From positions 1 through 64,000 of the forward strand of contig NZ_JAKVIM010000012.1 of NCBI RefSeq assembly GCF_022601715.1: 64,000 bases of DNA. The letters are read 5' to 3'. Below are positions 54,557-63,770 of this stretch, piece after piece (within the stretch, counting starts at the first letter, position 1; each line of letters begins with the position of its first letter). The notes under the pieces were generated by a model. The model ran no database searches. It had not been told where the DNA came from and worked only from the letters and a program-made list of their open reading frames with translations. The translations under genes were made by a program, and so were the position numbers. Source of the stretch: Acinetobacter zhairuonensis (GTDB taxonomy: Bacteria; Pseudomonadota; Gammaproteobacteria; Pseudomonadales; Moraxellaceae).

Positions 54557-55471
54557 TTAGAAATAGCCTTCTTGCTTTTTCTTTTCCATAGAGCCAGCTT
54601 CATCATGGTCAATCATACGACCTTGACGTTCTGAGCTTGTCGCGAGCAACATTTCTTGAATAATTTCAGGTAAGGTATTCGCTTCTGACTCGACTGCACC
54701 TGTTAATGGGTAACAACCTAAAGTACGGAAACGTACCGATTTCATTTGTGGAACTTCGCCTTCATGCAAACGCATACGTTCATCATCAACCATGATGAGT
54801 GTACCGCTACGTTCTACGACTGGACGTTCAGCAGCATAATACAATGGAACAATTGGAATCTGCTCCAAATAAATGTATTGCCAGATGTCGAGTTCCGTCC
54901 AATTCGATAATGGGAACACACGAATACTTTCGCCTTTGTTCACTTTACCGTTGTATAGGTTCCATAATTCTGGACGTTGGTTTTTAGGATCCCAACGGTG
55001 TTTATTATCACGGAAAGAATACACACGCTCTTTGGCACGAGATTTTTCTTCGTCACGACGTGCGCCACCAAAAGCAGCATCAAAACCATACTTATCCAGT
55101 GCTTGTTTTAAGCCCTGAGTTTTCATGATATCCGTGTACTTTGAACTACCGTGATCAAATGGGTTAATGCCCGCATCACGACCTTCTTTGTTTTGATGTA
55201 CGATCAAATCAAAGCCATGGGTTTTCGCCATGTTGTCGCGGAATTGGATCATTTCTTTGAACTTCCAACCTGTATCTACATGCAGTAGTGGGAACGGAAG
55301 CTTGGCAGGATAGAACGCTTTCAAGGCAAGATGCAGCATGACAGCTGAGTCTTTACCAATAGAATACAACATCACCGGATTTTCGAATTCGGCAGCTACT
55401 TCACGAATAATGTGAATACTCTCAGCTTCAAGCTGTTTAAGATGAGTAAGTCTTTCCTCATTTATTGACAT
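54557..55471 (-). CDS. cysD: Sulfate adenylyltransferase small subunit
   Basis: CysD makes APS from sulfate and ATP in assimilatory sulfate reduction. The 304-aa protein is a PP-loop ATP pyrophosphatase: [20 protein letters not shown] near 36, then [20 protein letters not shown] and [20 protein letters not shown]. It ends in the Arg-rich region ([19 protein letters not shown]). ATG 55471 is used (GGTG 6 bp upstream); GTG at 55480 is in frame too. It is the first gene of cysDN. No separate cysC is nearby. Confidence 0.96.
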   Translation of the reverse strand: MSINEERLTHLKQLEAESIHIIREVAAEFENPVMLYSIGKDSAVMLHLALKAFYPAKLPFPLLHVDTGWKFKEMIQFRDNMAKTHGFDLIVHQNKEGRDAGINPFDHGSSKYTDIMKTQGLKQALDKYGFDAAFGGARRDEEKSRAKERVYSFRDNKHRWDPKNQRPELWNLYNGKVNKGESIRVFPLSNWTELDIWQYIYLEQIPIVPLYYAAERPVVERSGTLIMVDDERMRLHEGEVPQMKSVRFRTLGCYPLTGAVESEANTLPEIIQEMLLATSSERQGRMIDHDEAGSMEKKKQEGYF

Positions 55472-55680
55472 CGACAACACCGATTACTAATTCGTGCTTA
55501 TTACACATTCAACAATTGATATTCATTATAGAGATTTACTATTCACAACTATTGCTTGTTTTATTATATTGATATGCAAAATAATCATATAAAGCATAAC
55601 TAATAATAAGTATAAGTTTTCAAGCTATAGTGAATCTCTACCCTTTCAAATTGATTGCAAAAATCTTGGAAAATTTAAGC

Positions 55681-55893
55681 CTATTCACTTTTTGCTTGCG
55701 ATGCAGCTTCTTGCTGCTGCCTTAATTCAACTCGCTTTTGAATTTCCGCACGCTCTAGGTCATATTGCTTTTTATTCTCTGCATCACTTTTTGCAGCTAA
55801 AAGTGCCATTCCGAGAATAAACACTGGAATGAGTAGACCCAATGCCATTAATTTCCAAGGCATCGACTTTTTCTTCACTTCAGGTTGGCTCAT
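55681..55893 (-). CDS. Small one-span membrane protein, unknown function
   Basis: The 70-aa product has a basic cytoplasmic start (SQPEVKKKSMPWK), one membrane span (LMALGLLIPVFILGMALLAA, about 15-34) and a highly charged helical tail (DLERAEIQKRVELRQQQ). I do not recognise a family. ATG 55893 is used: a longer reading to 55974 would run through the terminator of the upstream lipase gene at 55942-55972, which is strong evidence for the shorter form. It stands alone between cysD and the lipase-like gene. Confidence 0.7.
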   Translation of the reverse strand: MSQPEVKKKSMPWKLMALGLLIPVFILGMALLAAKSDAENKKQYDLERAEIQKRVELRQQQEAASQAKSE

Positions 55894-55941
55894 ACGCAAA
55901 AACTCAAATCTAAGATCGTTTAATTGCGCAACAATATAACA

Positions 55942-55972
55942 AAAAAGAGCCTCAATGATGAGACTCTTTTTC
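55942..55972 (-). terminator. Terminator after the lipase-like lipoprotein gene
   Basis: AAAAGAGCCTCA pairs with TGAGACTCTTTT (one mismatch) over ATGA, with A/T tracts. It lies 25 bp after the stop at 55997. Confidence 0.82.
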
Positions 55973-55996
55973 AACTACGGATTTTTCTTAAAAAAT

Positions 55997-57439
55997 CTAG
56001 ATTTGACCAGTACATTCAACATTTGTACTGGCATCTTTCTGAACATCCGTTAATACAATTCCCGTTCCTGCTGACATATTACTCTGAATGAAATCTACAG
56101 CAGCAGCATTTTTACAGACAATCGCCTGGGTATGCGTTGCATTCGGTACAATGGTAAGCTGGTATCCATCTGCATACGTATTTTGAGGGAAGTACTTGGT
56201 TGCATTGGTTTTCATATTTGCATATAAAGCCTGAGTTACCACAGGTAATACAGCTTGATCATTCGCCCCCTGAATAATAAATACAGGTGTTTTAATGACT
56301 TTCTCAGCAGTGGCATTGGTTGCAGGTTGGTTATCTAGTAAAAATTTCTGAACTACAGGATCCGTTTTGATTTTATTCAAATCAATACCATATTCTGCAA
56401 TCAAATGCGCTGGATCTTGTAAGTAAGCCAATACTCCAACTTTGAATTGCTCTTGTAAGCCATTAGCACTATTCGGTTCAGCGTAGCTTAAGCATGCACC
56501 ATCATCACCTGTGCGCCCATAAGCACTTTCCGCGATATCAGCAGCACCCGCGGTAAAGATAGTTTTGAGATCATAATCGGGTTGATAGGCTTTAATCCCT
56601 GCACTGGTCAACGCTGCATAAGCTAACAACTCAGAATAACCATCTGCAATTTGAGCAATCATTGCTTGCCCTTGTACTGCTGTGATCAAGTTGTTTGCAA
56701 CCGCATAACGAACTTTTAGTAATTGCTCATCTAATCTATTCACACCCTTAGATTGATTATTTTCATCAAGATTCAACTGCGGGTCGAGATAAATTTGAAT
56801 AATTGTTCCTAAGCTTGACGCTGGTGCACCAGCCACTGCACCTTTATAACTTGTATCGGTATTGGCAAATTCCGCAGTCCCCAATGACGCATGCCCACCT
56901 TGAGATTGACCAATCGACATCCATGCACCATTTAACTGCGTGCCATAATGATCTTTTGCTGCTTTAACTGCTGCAATGGCAGAGTTCGCTTGACTCGACA
57001 AGTTAAGATAAGGATGTATACCTGATGTACCTAACCCCTCATAATCTGGAGCAACCACTACATAACCTGCTGCCAATAAGGTATCTGCAAGAATCTTAAA
57101 ACGAGGATTCAATAGATTTTTACTTGGTGCACAACCATCCCCACCACCAACTGTTCCATGCTCCCAGACCACTACCCGATAACCATCTTTAGGCTGAATC
57201 GCTTTTGGAAAAAGAACCATAGCTGTTGCTGTTGCCGTTTTCCCCTGTACATTGGTCATATTGTAAGTCATGACTTTAATTGATGAAGAGTTGTCTATTG
57301 TGTCTAATGAATAATTACCTTCATTCAAGAAGGTTTTATCCGCCTCTTGTACCGCATTATCATCATCGTCATGACAGGCAGTTAAAAATAGACCAGAAAA
57401 TGCAATTGTCAGTGCCAACGCTATTTTTGTGCGCTTCAT
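55997..57439 (-). CDS. Secreted lipase-like alpha/beta hydrolase, lipoprotein
   Basis: The 480-aa protein starts with a lipoprotein signal peptide (ALALTIAFSGLFLTACHDDD; lipobox LTAC, Cys at residue 22). The mature protein is an alpha/beta hydrolase of the secretory-lipase kind: VVVWEHGTVGGGDGCAPSKN near 88, the nucleophile elbow SIGQSQGGHASL near 174 with Ser, the Asp in VFIIQGANDQAVLP near 388, and His in VPNATHTQAIV near 441. It is probably anchored to the envelope and acts on esters or lipids outside the cytoplasm. The gene is single, with terminators on both sides. Confidence 0.83.
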   Translation of the reverse strand: MKRTKIALALTIAFSGLFLTACHDDDDNAVQEADKTFLNEGNYSLDTIDNSSSIKVMTYNMTNVQGKTATATAMVLFPKAIQPKDGYRVVVWEHGTVGGGDGCAPSKNLLNPRFKILADTLLAAGYVVVAPDYEGLGTSGIHPYLNLSSQANSAIAAVKAAKDHYGTQLNGAWMSIGQSQGGHASLGTAEFANTDTSYKGAVAGAPASSLGTIIQIYLDPQLNLDENNQSKGVNRLDEQLLKVRYAVANNLITAVQGQAMIAQIADGYSELLAYAALTSAGIKAYQPDYDLKTIFTAGAADIAESAYGRTGDDGACLSYAEPNSANGLQEQFKVGVLAYLQDPAHLIAEYGIDLNKIKTDPVVQKFLLDNQPATNATAEKVIKTPVFIIQGANDQAVLPVVTQALYANMKTNATKYFPQNTYADGYQLTIVPNATHTQAIVCKNAAAVDFIQSNMSAGTGIVLTDVQKDASTNVECTGQI

Positions 57440-57503
57440 AAAATATCCTTTTCATCTTTGTTGTTGTATGCACGGAGCTACATGCAGATTTATTAATGCA
57501 TAA

Positions 57504-57532
57504 AAAAAGTGCCCTGCATAGGACACTCTTTA
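57504..57532 (-). terminator. Terminator after ubiA
   Basis: AAAGTGCCCT pairs with AGGACACTCTT (imperfect) over GCAT, preceded by an A tract. It lies 15 bp after the ubiA stop on the minus strand. Confidence 0.7.
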
Positions 57533-57546
57533 ACCATTCAGTCATT

Positions 57547-58428
57547 TTAAATAATTAATTCTAAAAAGATTCCAACAAAAATAAGCATTCCTACCCAGCG
57601 ATTATGACGAAATGCCCAAAAACAAATTTGCGGATTACGATCCTTGGTTTTAATCGCTTGATAAATAAAATCACCTGCAACCACAAGCAAAGCCAATAAT
57701 CCAAATGGCATGAGCAGTTGTTCTATAAATAAAGCACTTCCAATTAAAATCAGACTAGTCACCTGCAACAAAGCAATGATTTGCACATCATAGCGACCAA
57801 ATAAAATAGCGGTTGATTTTACCCCAATCTGTAAATCATATTCACGATCCGTAATCGCATATTGGGTATCATACGCCACTGTCCAAGCCAAATTACCAAA
57901 ATACAATAACCAACAGGTTAAATCTGGAGTTACCCCAACAGCGGTATACGCCATAGGAATAGACCAAGAAAATGCTGCACCCAAAAACACTTGAGGTAAA
58001 TGGGTATAACGTTTCATGAAGGGATAAATAAAGGCAAGAAACAAAGCGCCAAAAGACCAGTAAAAAGTTTCAATTGGCAAGAAAAACAACATGCAGGCAC
58101 TGGCTAAAACCAAGACCAAAAACACATAAATCGCTTCTTTTGCACTGATGATGCCTGTCGCTAAAGGGCGCGTCTTGGTTCGCTCTACATGCGCATCGAC
58201 TTTACGATCAGCAAAATCATTGATGGCACAACCTGCCGCACGCATGAAAATAGTGCCTAAGATCATGGGAATTAAAATCCCTAAACTTGGCATGCCTTGA
58301 TTTGCCACCCATAATGCCCACATGGTTGGCCAAAAGACCAACTCTGTACCAATCGGTTTATCAAAACGACATAAATAATAATAAGCTTCTAAGCGTTCAC
58401 GCCAAGTAATCTGTTGCACCGTAGCCAT
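57547..58428 (-). CDS. ubiA: 4-Hydroxybenzoate octaprenyltransferase
   Basis: UbiA attaches the polyprenyl chain to 4-hydroxybenzoate, the second committed step of ubiquinone synthesis, in the inner membrane. The 293-aa protein has about eight spans. It carries the two Asp-rich metal motifs: [18 protein letters not shown] near 67 (NDxxD/DxxxD) and [19 protein letters not shown] near 186. It follows ubiC by 19 bp, so the enzyme that makes 4-hydroxybenzoate and the one that prenylates it are co-expressed. Confidence 0.96.
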   Translation of the reverse strand: MATVQQITWRERLEAYYYLCRFDKPIGTELVFWPTMWALWVANQGMPSLGILIPMILGTIFMRAAGCAINDFADRKVDAHVERTKTRPLATGIISAKEAIYVFLVLVLASACMLFFLPIETFYWSFGALFLAFIYPFMKRYTHLPQVFLGAAFSWSIPMAYTAVGVTPDLTCWLLYFGNLAWTVAYDTQYAITDREYDLQIGVKSTAILFGRYDVQIIALLQVTSLILIGSALFIEQLLMPFGLLALLVVAGDFIYQAIKTKDRNPQICFWAFRHNRWVGMLIFVGIFLELII

Positions 58429-58447
58429 GAAAATCCTTTAAAAAATT

Positions 58448-58915
58448 TCACAATTTGGTTTTGCGAAGATACTGCTGAAATGCAGGTAAAAATGTTTCTT
58501 GCACAATAAATTTGCAACCGTGCCAAGTATAACAACTTTGTCGTGTCCAGCCTTCATCAAGCCAGATCACGCGACGCTCACACTTTGGTTCAGTCCGATC
58601 AAACAAAAACCAACCAATCGGTTTAGCACCAATATGTTTAAAGATTCTGGCACGTCGCTGCAAACTTTGAATGGGAAAAATACTTTTGGCTTTTACCCAC
58701 GGCTGTGATTCACAGCCATATAGATAGCTTTCCCGTACCCATGAGGTGTGATGAAAAGGTTCCTGCATCCATATTGCATCGATAAAATTTAATCGCTGAA
58801 AATGCTCTTTAACAGGCTTAACGCTAAACTGCCCTTCTGCAATATCAGTTAACTGCTGGGTTAATGAACCCGATGCATGCAGCCATGTTTTCAGTTCCGC
58901 TGGAATTTGCTGCAT
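58448..58915 (-). CDS. ubiC: Chorismate lyase
   Basis: UbiC makes 4-hydroxybenzoate and pyruvate from chorismate. The 155-aa protein shows the family layout: LKTWLHASGSLTQQL at residues 8-22, SWVRESYLYG near 58 and AKPIGWFLFDRT near 97, with the Arg and Glu that bind chorismate. Length fits (about 165 in E. coli). It is the first gene of ubiCA. Confidence 0.92.
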   Translation of the reverse strand: MQQIPAELKTWLHASGSLTQQLTDIAEGQFSVKPVKEHFQRLNFIDAIWMQEPFHHTSWVRESYLYGCESQPWVKAKSIFPIQSLQRRARIFKHIGAKPIGWFLFDRTEPKCERRVIWLDEGWTRQSCYTWHGCKFIVQETFLPAFQQYLRKTKL

Positions 58916-58983
58916 AAATTTACCTACGCAATCAATCTGTATAACTGGTTAACGATGATTCAACTTATTTATTGAATGATGCT

Positions 58984-59259
58984 TTAACAATTATCTGTTT
59001 TTGCAATCACCTCAAATTTACCTTGTGGGGTCTTCACCAAAATAAGCCCTTCTGCACTCAAATAAAAACTTTGAGGATAATCATAAGCCAGTGCCAATTC
59101 AGGATTCTTTAAACCAACAAACTCAACTTGCTTGTAACCTTCAGGTGTACGTGCAACCTCTATATACACCACTGGTGAAAAATTTAATTTGAAACCTTTG
59201 GTATGATCTTTTGCATCGACCCAAGGATAAAAGCCAGTTTGTTTTTTCCGCTGTGCCAT
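58984..59259 (-). CDS. Unrecognised 91-aa soluble protein
   Basis: I do not recognise a family. The product starts MAQRKKQTGFYPWVDAKDHT and is rich in beta strands (FSPVVYIEVARTPEGYKQVE, then FYLSAEGLILVKTPQGKFEV). It has no signal peptide or membrane span. ATG 59259 is used: a reading from 59292 would begin at the edge of the glnA terminator. It lies between the glnA terminator and ubiC and may be co-transcribed with ubiCA, 68 bp upstream of ubiC. Confidence 0.65.
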   Translation of the reverse strand: MAQRKKQTGFYPWVDAKDHTKGFKLNFSPVVYIEVARTPEGYKQVEFVGLKNPELALAYDYPQSFYLSAEGLILVKTPQGKFEVIAKTDNC

Positions 59260-59297
59260 AATTTTCAAGACTGAATTTCTATGTGCAGCCATGATAC

Positions 59298-59327
59298 AAA
59301 AAAAACCCGCACAAGGCGGGTTTTTTT
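59298..59327 (-). terminator. Terminator after glnA
   Basis: CCCGC pairs with GCGGG over ACAAG and the stem extends through long flanking A and T tracts. It begins 23 bp after the glnA stop on the minus strand. Confidence 0.85.
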
Positions 59328-59349
59328 ACAGTCATTCTTCTCGAAAGAA

Positions 59350-60759
59350 TTACAAGCTGTAGTACATGTCAAATTCAACTGGGTGAGTAGTCGTGTTCAA
59401 ACGACGAACTTCTTCAGTTTTAAGTTCGATGTAGGCATCAAGCATTTCTTTAGTGAATACACCACCTTTCAACAAGAATTCGTTGTCCGCTTGAAGTGCT
59501 TCAAGAGCCATATCTAGGCTATGAGCAACTGTAGGGATTTTCGCTTCTTCTTCAGGAGGAAGGTCATACAAGTTCTTGTCAGCAGCTTCACCTGGGTGAA
59601 TCTTGTTTTGAATACCGTCGATACCCGCCATTAACAATGCAGCGAAACCTAAGTACGGGTTCATCATTGGATCTGGGAAACGAGCTTCAATACGCTTGCC
59701 TTTAGGGCTAGAAACGTAAGGGATACGGATAGAAGCAGAACGGTTACGTGCTGAGTAAGCAAGCATAATTGGAGCTTCGAAGTGTGGTACTAAACGCTTG
59801 TACGAGTTTGTAGAAGGGTTAGTAATGGCATTCAATGCACGAGCGTGCTTGATCACACCACCAATGAAGTAAAGCGCCATTTCAGAAAGACCAGCGTATT
59901 CATCACCAGCAAACAAGTTCTTGCCATCTTTAGAAATCGACATGTGAACGTGCATACCTGAACCGTTGTCACCTACCATTGGTTTAGGCATAAACGTTGC
60001 AGTTTTAGCATATTGGTGCGCAACATTCCAAACAGCATATTTGAACTGTTGAACTTCGTCTGCTTTACGTACCATCGTGTTGAAGCTTACACCAATTTCT
60101 AATTGGCAAGATGCAACTTCGTGGTGGTGAACTTCTACACGACCTGGGCCCATGATGTCTTCGATCTTGTTACACATCTCAGCACGCATGTCTTGCGAAG
60201 AATCAACTGGTGGAACTGGGAAATAACCGCCTTTAACGCGTGGACGGTGACCAGAGTTACCAGCTTCATAGTCTTTACCAGTAGACCAAGCAGCTTCTTC
60301 AGCGATTAATGTATGACGAGCGCCAGACATATCGATGTCCCACTTCACTTCGTCAAATACAAAGAATTCTGGTTCTGGACCAAAGAATGCTGTATCACCA
60401 ATACCTGTAGATTTTAGGTATTCTTCTGCACGGCGAGCGATAGAACGTGGGTCACGGTCATAACCTTGACCAGTTGATGGCTCAATAACGTCACAAGTCA
60501 CAACTACTGTAGGCTCAGCGAAGAACGGGTCGATAAAACCAGTTTCAGCATCTGGGCGTAAAATCATGTCAGACGCTTCAATGCCTTTCCAACCCGCAAT
60601 CGAAGAACCGTCAAACATTTTACCGTCTTCAAAAGTATCTTCATCAATTGTATCTGCTGGGTAAGTTACGTGTTGTTCCTTACCTTTAGTATCAGTAAAG
60701 CGGAAATCGACCCATTTTGCGCCACTTTCTTGGATGAGTTGAAGGACCTTGTTCGCCAT
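59350..60759 (-). CDS. glnA: Glutamine synthetase, type I
   Basis: GlnA fixes ammonia into glutamine. The 469-aa protein (from ATG 60759) has the beta-Grasp N-domain ([20 protein letters not shown]), metal/ATP residues in [14 protein letters not shown] near 127, the [19 protein letters not shown] loop near 264, and the adenylylation loop in [11 protein letters not shown] with Tyr near 398. ATG 60765 (MSMANK) is in frame too; GGAG lies 4 bp before it and 10 bp before 60759. The long upstream region has a sigma-54-type promoter and NtrC-like sites. Confidence 0.96.
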   Translation of the reverse strand: MANKVLQLIQESGAKWVDFRFTDTKGKEQHVTYPADTIDEDTFEDGKMFDGSSIAGWKGIEASDMILRPDAETGFIDPFFAEPTVVVTCDVIEPSTGQGYDRDPRSIARRAEEYLKSTGIGDTAFFGPEPEFFVFDEVKWDIDMSGARHTLIAEEAAWSTGKDYEAGNSGHRPRVKGGYFPVPPVDSSQDMRAEMCNKIEDIMGPGRVEVHHHEVASCQLEIGVSFNTMVRKADEVQQFKYAVWNVAHQYAKTATFMPKPMVGDNGSGMHVHMSISKDGKNLFAGDEYAGLSEMALYFIGGVIKHARALNAITNPSTNSYKRLVPHFEAPIMLAYSARNRSASIRIPYVSSPKGKRIEARFPDPMMNPYLGFAALLMAGIDGIQNKIHPGEAADKNLYDLPPEEEAKIPTVAHSLDMALEALQADNEFLLKGGVFTKEMLDAYIELKTEEVRRLNTTTHPVEFDMYYSL

Positions 60760-60826
60760 GCTCATTTTGCTCCGATGAATTTTTGTTGCACCTGTGAAGT
60801 GCATGTTAGTAGTTGGCAGTTATAAA

Positions 60827-60841
60827 GCAAATGTCATACCA
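60827..60841 (-). promoter_or_regulatory. Candidate sigma-54 promoter of glnA
   Basis: On the minus strand the sequence is TGGTATGACATTTGC. It has the invariant GG and GC ten bases apart (-24/-12) and the TTGC block, against consensus TGGCACG-N4-TTGC. Transcription would start near 60815, about 50 bp before the glnA ATG. E. coli glnA has the same kind of promoter. Confidence 0.6.
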
Positions 60842-60988
60842 ACTTTCAAAAAGCAAAGCTAAAATATTGAATTATTTATCAGAATGCAAGATTTCTTCAC
60901 TTTGCTTTCAAGCTATTATACTGTTTGAAAAATGAAATGCACCATATTCAAACATTTTCATTTTTACGCTTAAAACTATGCCACAAAA

Positions 60989-61005
60989 AGAACCAAAATA
61001 GTGCA
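60989..61005 (-). promoter_or_regulatory. NtrC-like site 1 upstream of glnA
   Basis: Minus-strand TGCACTATTTTGGTTCT against the consensus TGCACY-N4-TGGTGCA; the left half is perfect and the right half differs at two positions. It lies about 180 bp upstream of the candidate sigma-54 start. Confidence 0.5.
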
Positions 61006-61017
61006 ACTAAAGATAAA

Positions 61018-61034
61018 TGACATAATGCGGTGCA
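61018..61034. promoter_or_regulatory. NtrC-like site 2 upstream of glnA
   Basis: TGACATAATGCGGTGCA has a nearly intact right half site (CGGTGCA against TGGTGCA). Its centre is 29 bp from site 1, about three helical turns, as with paired NtrC dimers in enteric glnA enhancers. Confidence 0.45.
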
Positions 61035-61377
61035 TTATTAGGATGAATTTTCTATTTTTTATATTTAATTAATTCTAATTTTATCTAGGCTTCATCAATA
61101 AAACTTATTCATTACATACTATTTGATATTTTTTACTGCTTTACTTCATAAATTTAAGGCTATTTATGCTGTTTTGCACAAAAAAAACACCTCCGCAAAA
61201 GCAACGCACATAAAGCAAATTTGCACCACTTTATTGCCACTTAATTAAGTACCTGACCCATTTCAACTTTACAGAAAAATTTAATCACTTTTCAAATTAG
61301 CTAAATCTATGAAGCGACTAAAAAATTCGTTACATTTGTAGACAATTAATAAATTTTGACCAATACTACACTAAATC

Positions 61378-61407
61378 TTGATCAATCAAGCTTTGCATAA
61401 ATATAAC
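61378..61407 (+). promoter_or_regulatory. Candidate sigma-70 promoter of the outer-membrane protein gene, with a palindrome at -35
   Basis: TTGATC (61378-61383), an 18-bp spacer and TATAAC (61402-61407) form a plausible promoter about 170 bp before the ATG at 61581. The -35 lies in CTTGATCAATCAAG (61377-61390), an inverted repeat that could be an operator. Confidence 0.4.
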
Positions 61408-61580
61408 ACTGCAAGAATAAAGGTAGGACAACGACAACACTTTGAAGTACTAAGCTGTTTCAAACAATCAGAATCCTTTTAATACTTAAGTAAACAAAAA
61501 ATGCTGCTGCTTTCTAACTTTCAGTCAACTGATCCTTATAGAAGATAGAAATCAAAGCAGCTCAACAATAGAGGTTAAAT

Positions 61581-62372
61581 ATGAAAAAAAGTTTGTGTTT
61601 AGGTTTTTGTTCTCTTCTTAGTGTGACCAGTTATGCTGCGGATACTGCAGATTTAGCTAAACAACTGTCCAACCCTATAGCCGCCATGGTTAGTATGCCC
61701 TTCCAATTTAACTATGATGAGAATATTGGCGCGAATGAAGACATCGAGCGTTACACGCTCAATATTCAGCCCGTCATTCCGATGAGCTTAAATGAAGACT
61801 GGAATATCATTTCTAGAACAGTGCTTCCTGTTACTGTTCAAACTTATGGTGATGGTGCTAGAGATGATGACTGGGGAACAGGCGATACAGTACAAAGCAT
61901 ATTTTTATCACCTAAGGAACCAGGACCTGGTGGTCTGATTTGGGGTTTTGGCCCTGCGATGCTCTTGCCTACCGCATCTGAAAAAACCTTGGGTGCAGAT
62001 CAATGGGGACTTGGTCCAACGGGTGTTGTACTCAAACAAGTGGATAGCTGGACTTTTGGTTTGCTCGCCAACCATATTTGGGCTGTCGATCATAAAGACA
62101 ATGCCGAGGGGATCAGCAGTTCCTTCATACAACCGTTTATGAGTTACACTTATCCAAGTAGCTTGACCCTTAGCTTAAACAGTGAAACCACTTACGATTG
62201 GAACAGTGAAGATGCAACCATTCCGATTAACTTCACCGCAACTAAAATTGTAAACTTTAATGGACAATTAATTAGTCTTGGTGGCGGTATTCGTTATTGG
62301 GCTGAAGATACCACAGGTAGTGCGAAGGACTGGGGGGGACGTTTAATTGCATCCTTTATTTTCCCGAAATAA
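61581..62372 (+). CDS. Outer-membrane beta-barrel protein, transporter-like (MetA-pathway/neuromedin-U type annotation)
   Basis: The 263-aa product has a signal peptide (LCLGFCSLLSVTSYA, cleavage before ADTADLAKQL near residue 19). The mature protein is built of alternating strands with Gly and aromatic turns (FGPAMLLPTASEKTLGADQW, SLTLSLNSETTYDWNSEDAT). It ends in a Phe-rich strand (RLIASFIFPK) as outer-membrane barrels do. Family members are often annotated as putative transporters of the phenol-degradation MetA group; real function is unknown. GAGG is about 9 bp before the ATG. It is a lone gene with a long upstream region. Confidence 0.72.
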   Translation: MKKSLCLGFCSLLSVTSYAADTADLAKQLSNPIAAMVSMPFQFNYDENIGANEDIERYTLNIQPVIPMSLNEDWNIISRTVLPVTVQTYGDGARDDDWGTGDTVQSIFLSPKEPGPGGLIWGFGPAMLLPTASEKTLGADQWGLGPTGVVLKQVDSWTFGLLANHIWAVDHKDNAEGISSSFIQPFMSYTYPSSLTLSLNSETTYDWNSEDATIPINFTATKIVNFNGQLISLGGGIRYWAEDTTGSAKDWGGRLIASFIFPK

Positions 62373-62424
62373 TTGAGTTTGTTTATAAAGTCGTTAAGCA
62401 AAGGATATGTCATCATCTCCTTTT

Positions 62425-63312
62425 TTAGGCTCGAACTCGGGTAGACCACCAACACAAAAAAGATCCCCCTGTAACCAAAGCCGCGCCCTGCCAAAATGAC
62501 CAAGTCAGTTCGATACTGAGCAATTGCATAGCAATGAGTGAGGAAATAATTGGAGTGAAATATGACGCTGCGGTGAGAAGCTGAATGTTGCCGTGTAAAA
62601 TTCCAATATTCCATGCTGCATACCCGAGTCCAAAAGCAGCAGCACTAAACACTAAATACAGATAGCTATGCCATTCAACTTCTGGAATAACGAAGTCTCC
62701 GATCCAAAGATACTTGAGCCATAATGCGACAGCAGTCAAACAGAAAAACAAGGCTATGGCATTTTGACCATTCCCAATTTTTTTGGTCACTGTGCAATAT
62801 GCCGCCCAGATAAACGCCCCAAGAAATGCTAAGACATAACTGATCGGATTCGTGGCAAAATTCCGCGTGAGCTGTCTAATACTAAATTCACCATTCCCGA
62901 CCTGAACCTGAATAATGCCCAATAAAGTGAGCAGTACTCCCACAATCACCCAAGGATGAAACTTCTGCTCTTTGGTTAAAATTAAAAGCAGAACCGTCAG
63001 GCTTGGCCACAAATAGTTCAAAATACTGACTTCAACCGCTTGCTGACTATTTTGTGCAAAAGCCAGAGAAAGCGATAAACAAAGTTCGTAGGAAACAAAT
63101 AAAATTGAGCCCCAAATGAGATAAGTTTTATGAAATAAATGTAGCTTAGGCGGTTTAAATAGAATGAGTAATACTATAGAACTTAAACTGTAAATTAGGC
63201 AGACCCCTAAAATTGGACCAAAACCCTCCGTCACTTGTCGTAATAATCCGACGATAGAAGCCCACAATAAGATGGCACAGAGCCCGATCATGGTGGCTAA
63301 ACGATGTGACAT
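62425..63312 (-). CDS. yddG: YddG-type aromatic amino-acid/drug exporter (EamA, DMT superfamily)
   Basis: The 295-aa protein has ten membrane spans in two EamA repeats. It starts MIGLCAILLWASIVGLLRQV, as in YddG, with the inner features NSQQAVEVSILNYLWPSLTV near 88 and FLGAFIWAAYCTVTKKIGNG near 163. YddG exports aromatic amino acids and methyl viologen in enteric bacteria. It converges with the outer-membrane protein gene. The symbol follows family resemblance. Confidence 0.78.
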   Translation of the reverse strand: MSHRLATMIGLCAILLWASIVGLLRQVTEGFGPILGVCLIYSLSSIVLLILFKPPKLHLFHKTYLIWGSILFVSYELCLSLSLAFAQNSQQAVEVSILNYLWPSLTVLLLILTKEQKFHPWVIVGVLLTLLGIIQVQVGNGEFSIRQLTRNFATNPISYVLAFLGAFIWAAYCTVTKKIGNGQNAIALFFCLTAVALWLKYLWIGDFVIPEVEWHSYLYLVFSAAAFGLGYAAWNIGILHGNIQLLTAASYFTPIISSLIAMQLLSIELTWSFWQGAALVTGGSFLCWWSTRVRA

Positions 63313-63487
63313 TCTTCTCTACTTAAGTACTGCAAAATTCGTGTGAATGTAACAACAGTCAAGTGTCGCTACAAGGCATTTGTCGCATGAATGGCTGAAT
63401 ATTTTTCCAACTTTACCTAAGCCGAAACCAAGCATATGGATGCATATGTTAGAAGCAGAGCCATTTAGACAAGTCCCTATTTTTAAA

Positions 63488-63754
63488 TTAGTTCGCACCT
63501 TGGACCAGACTTTGCTTAGGCAATAACTTGCAGCCACATGATAATCCATCATTTACACGTGCTACTGCTTTCCCCATGACCAACATATGCGCATCACCCG
63601 AAATAATGGTGGCAACCACTTTATGTAAAGGACAAGTTGCTTTATCGCCCACACACGCCACTGCAATTCCTTCAATCGTGTAGGTTGATTGCCCTGAGAT
63701 GACTTTTCCGCCACCCGTCGTTGGACATCCAACCGTAATATAAGGCGTCGCCAT
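63488..63754 (-). CDS. PAAR-domain protein, type VI secretion spike tip
   Basis: PAAR proteins sharpen the VgrG spike of the type VI secretion system. The 88-aa product is essentially one PAAR domain. It has TTGGGKVISGQSTYTIEGIA near 11-30, the metal-binding residues in CVGDKATCPLHK near 34-45, and HMLVMGKAVARVNDGLSCGC near 56-75. No C-terminal toxin is fused. GGAG lies 8 bp before the ATG. It is 16 bp downstream of an OmpA-domain gene and probably co-transcribed. Confidence 0.85.
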   Translation of the reverse strand: MATPYITVGCPTTGGGKVISGQSTYTIEGIAVACVGDKATCPLHKVVATIISGDAHMLVMGKAVARVNDGLSCGCKLLPKQSLVQGAN

Positions 63755-63770
63755 ACTTTATTCTCCAAAA

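Larger units (their letters stand above)
60760..61580. other. 820-bp divergent regulatory region, glnA and the outer-membrane protein gene
   Basis: This is the longest gene-free stretch. It contains the sigma-54-like promoter at 60827-60841 and two NtrC-like sites at 60989-61005 and 61018-61034 for glnA, and a sigma-70-like promoter at 61378-61407 for the plus-strand gene at 61581. The middle (61040-61370) is very AT-rich; I found no ORF with a ribosome-binding site in it. Confidence 0.6.

Noticed and set aside
55894..55974. N-terminal extension of the 70-aa membrane protein
   Set aside because: It would be read through a strong terminator at 55942-55972; the start at 55893 is better.
61200..61260. 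Possible second sigma-54 element (GTGGCAATAAAGTGGTGC on the minus strand)
   Set aside because: The GG and GC are twelve bases apart rather than ten, so it does not fit the -24/-12 rule.
63319..63552. 77-aa minus-strand ORF beside the PAAR gene
   Set aside because: It overlaps the end of the PAAR gene in another frame and lacks a start signal.
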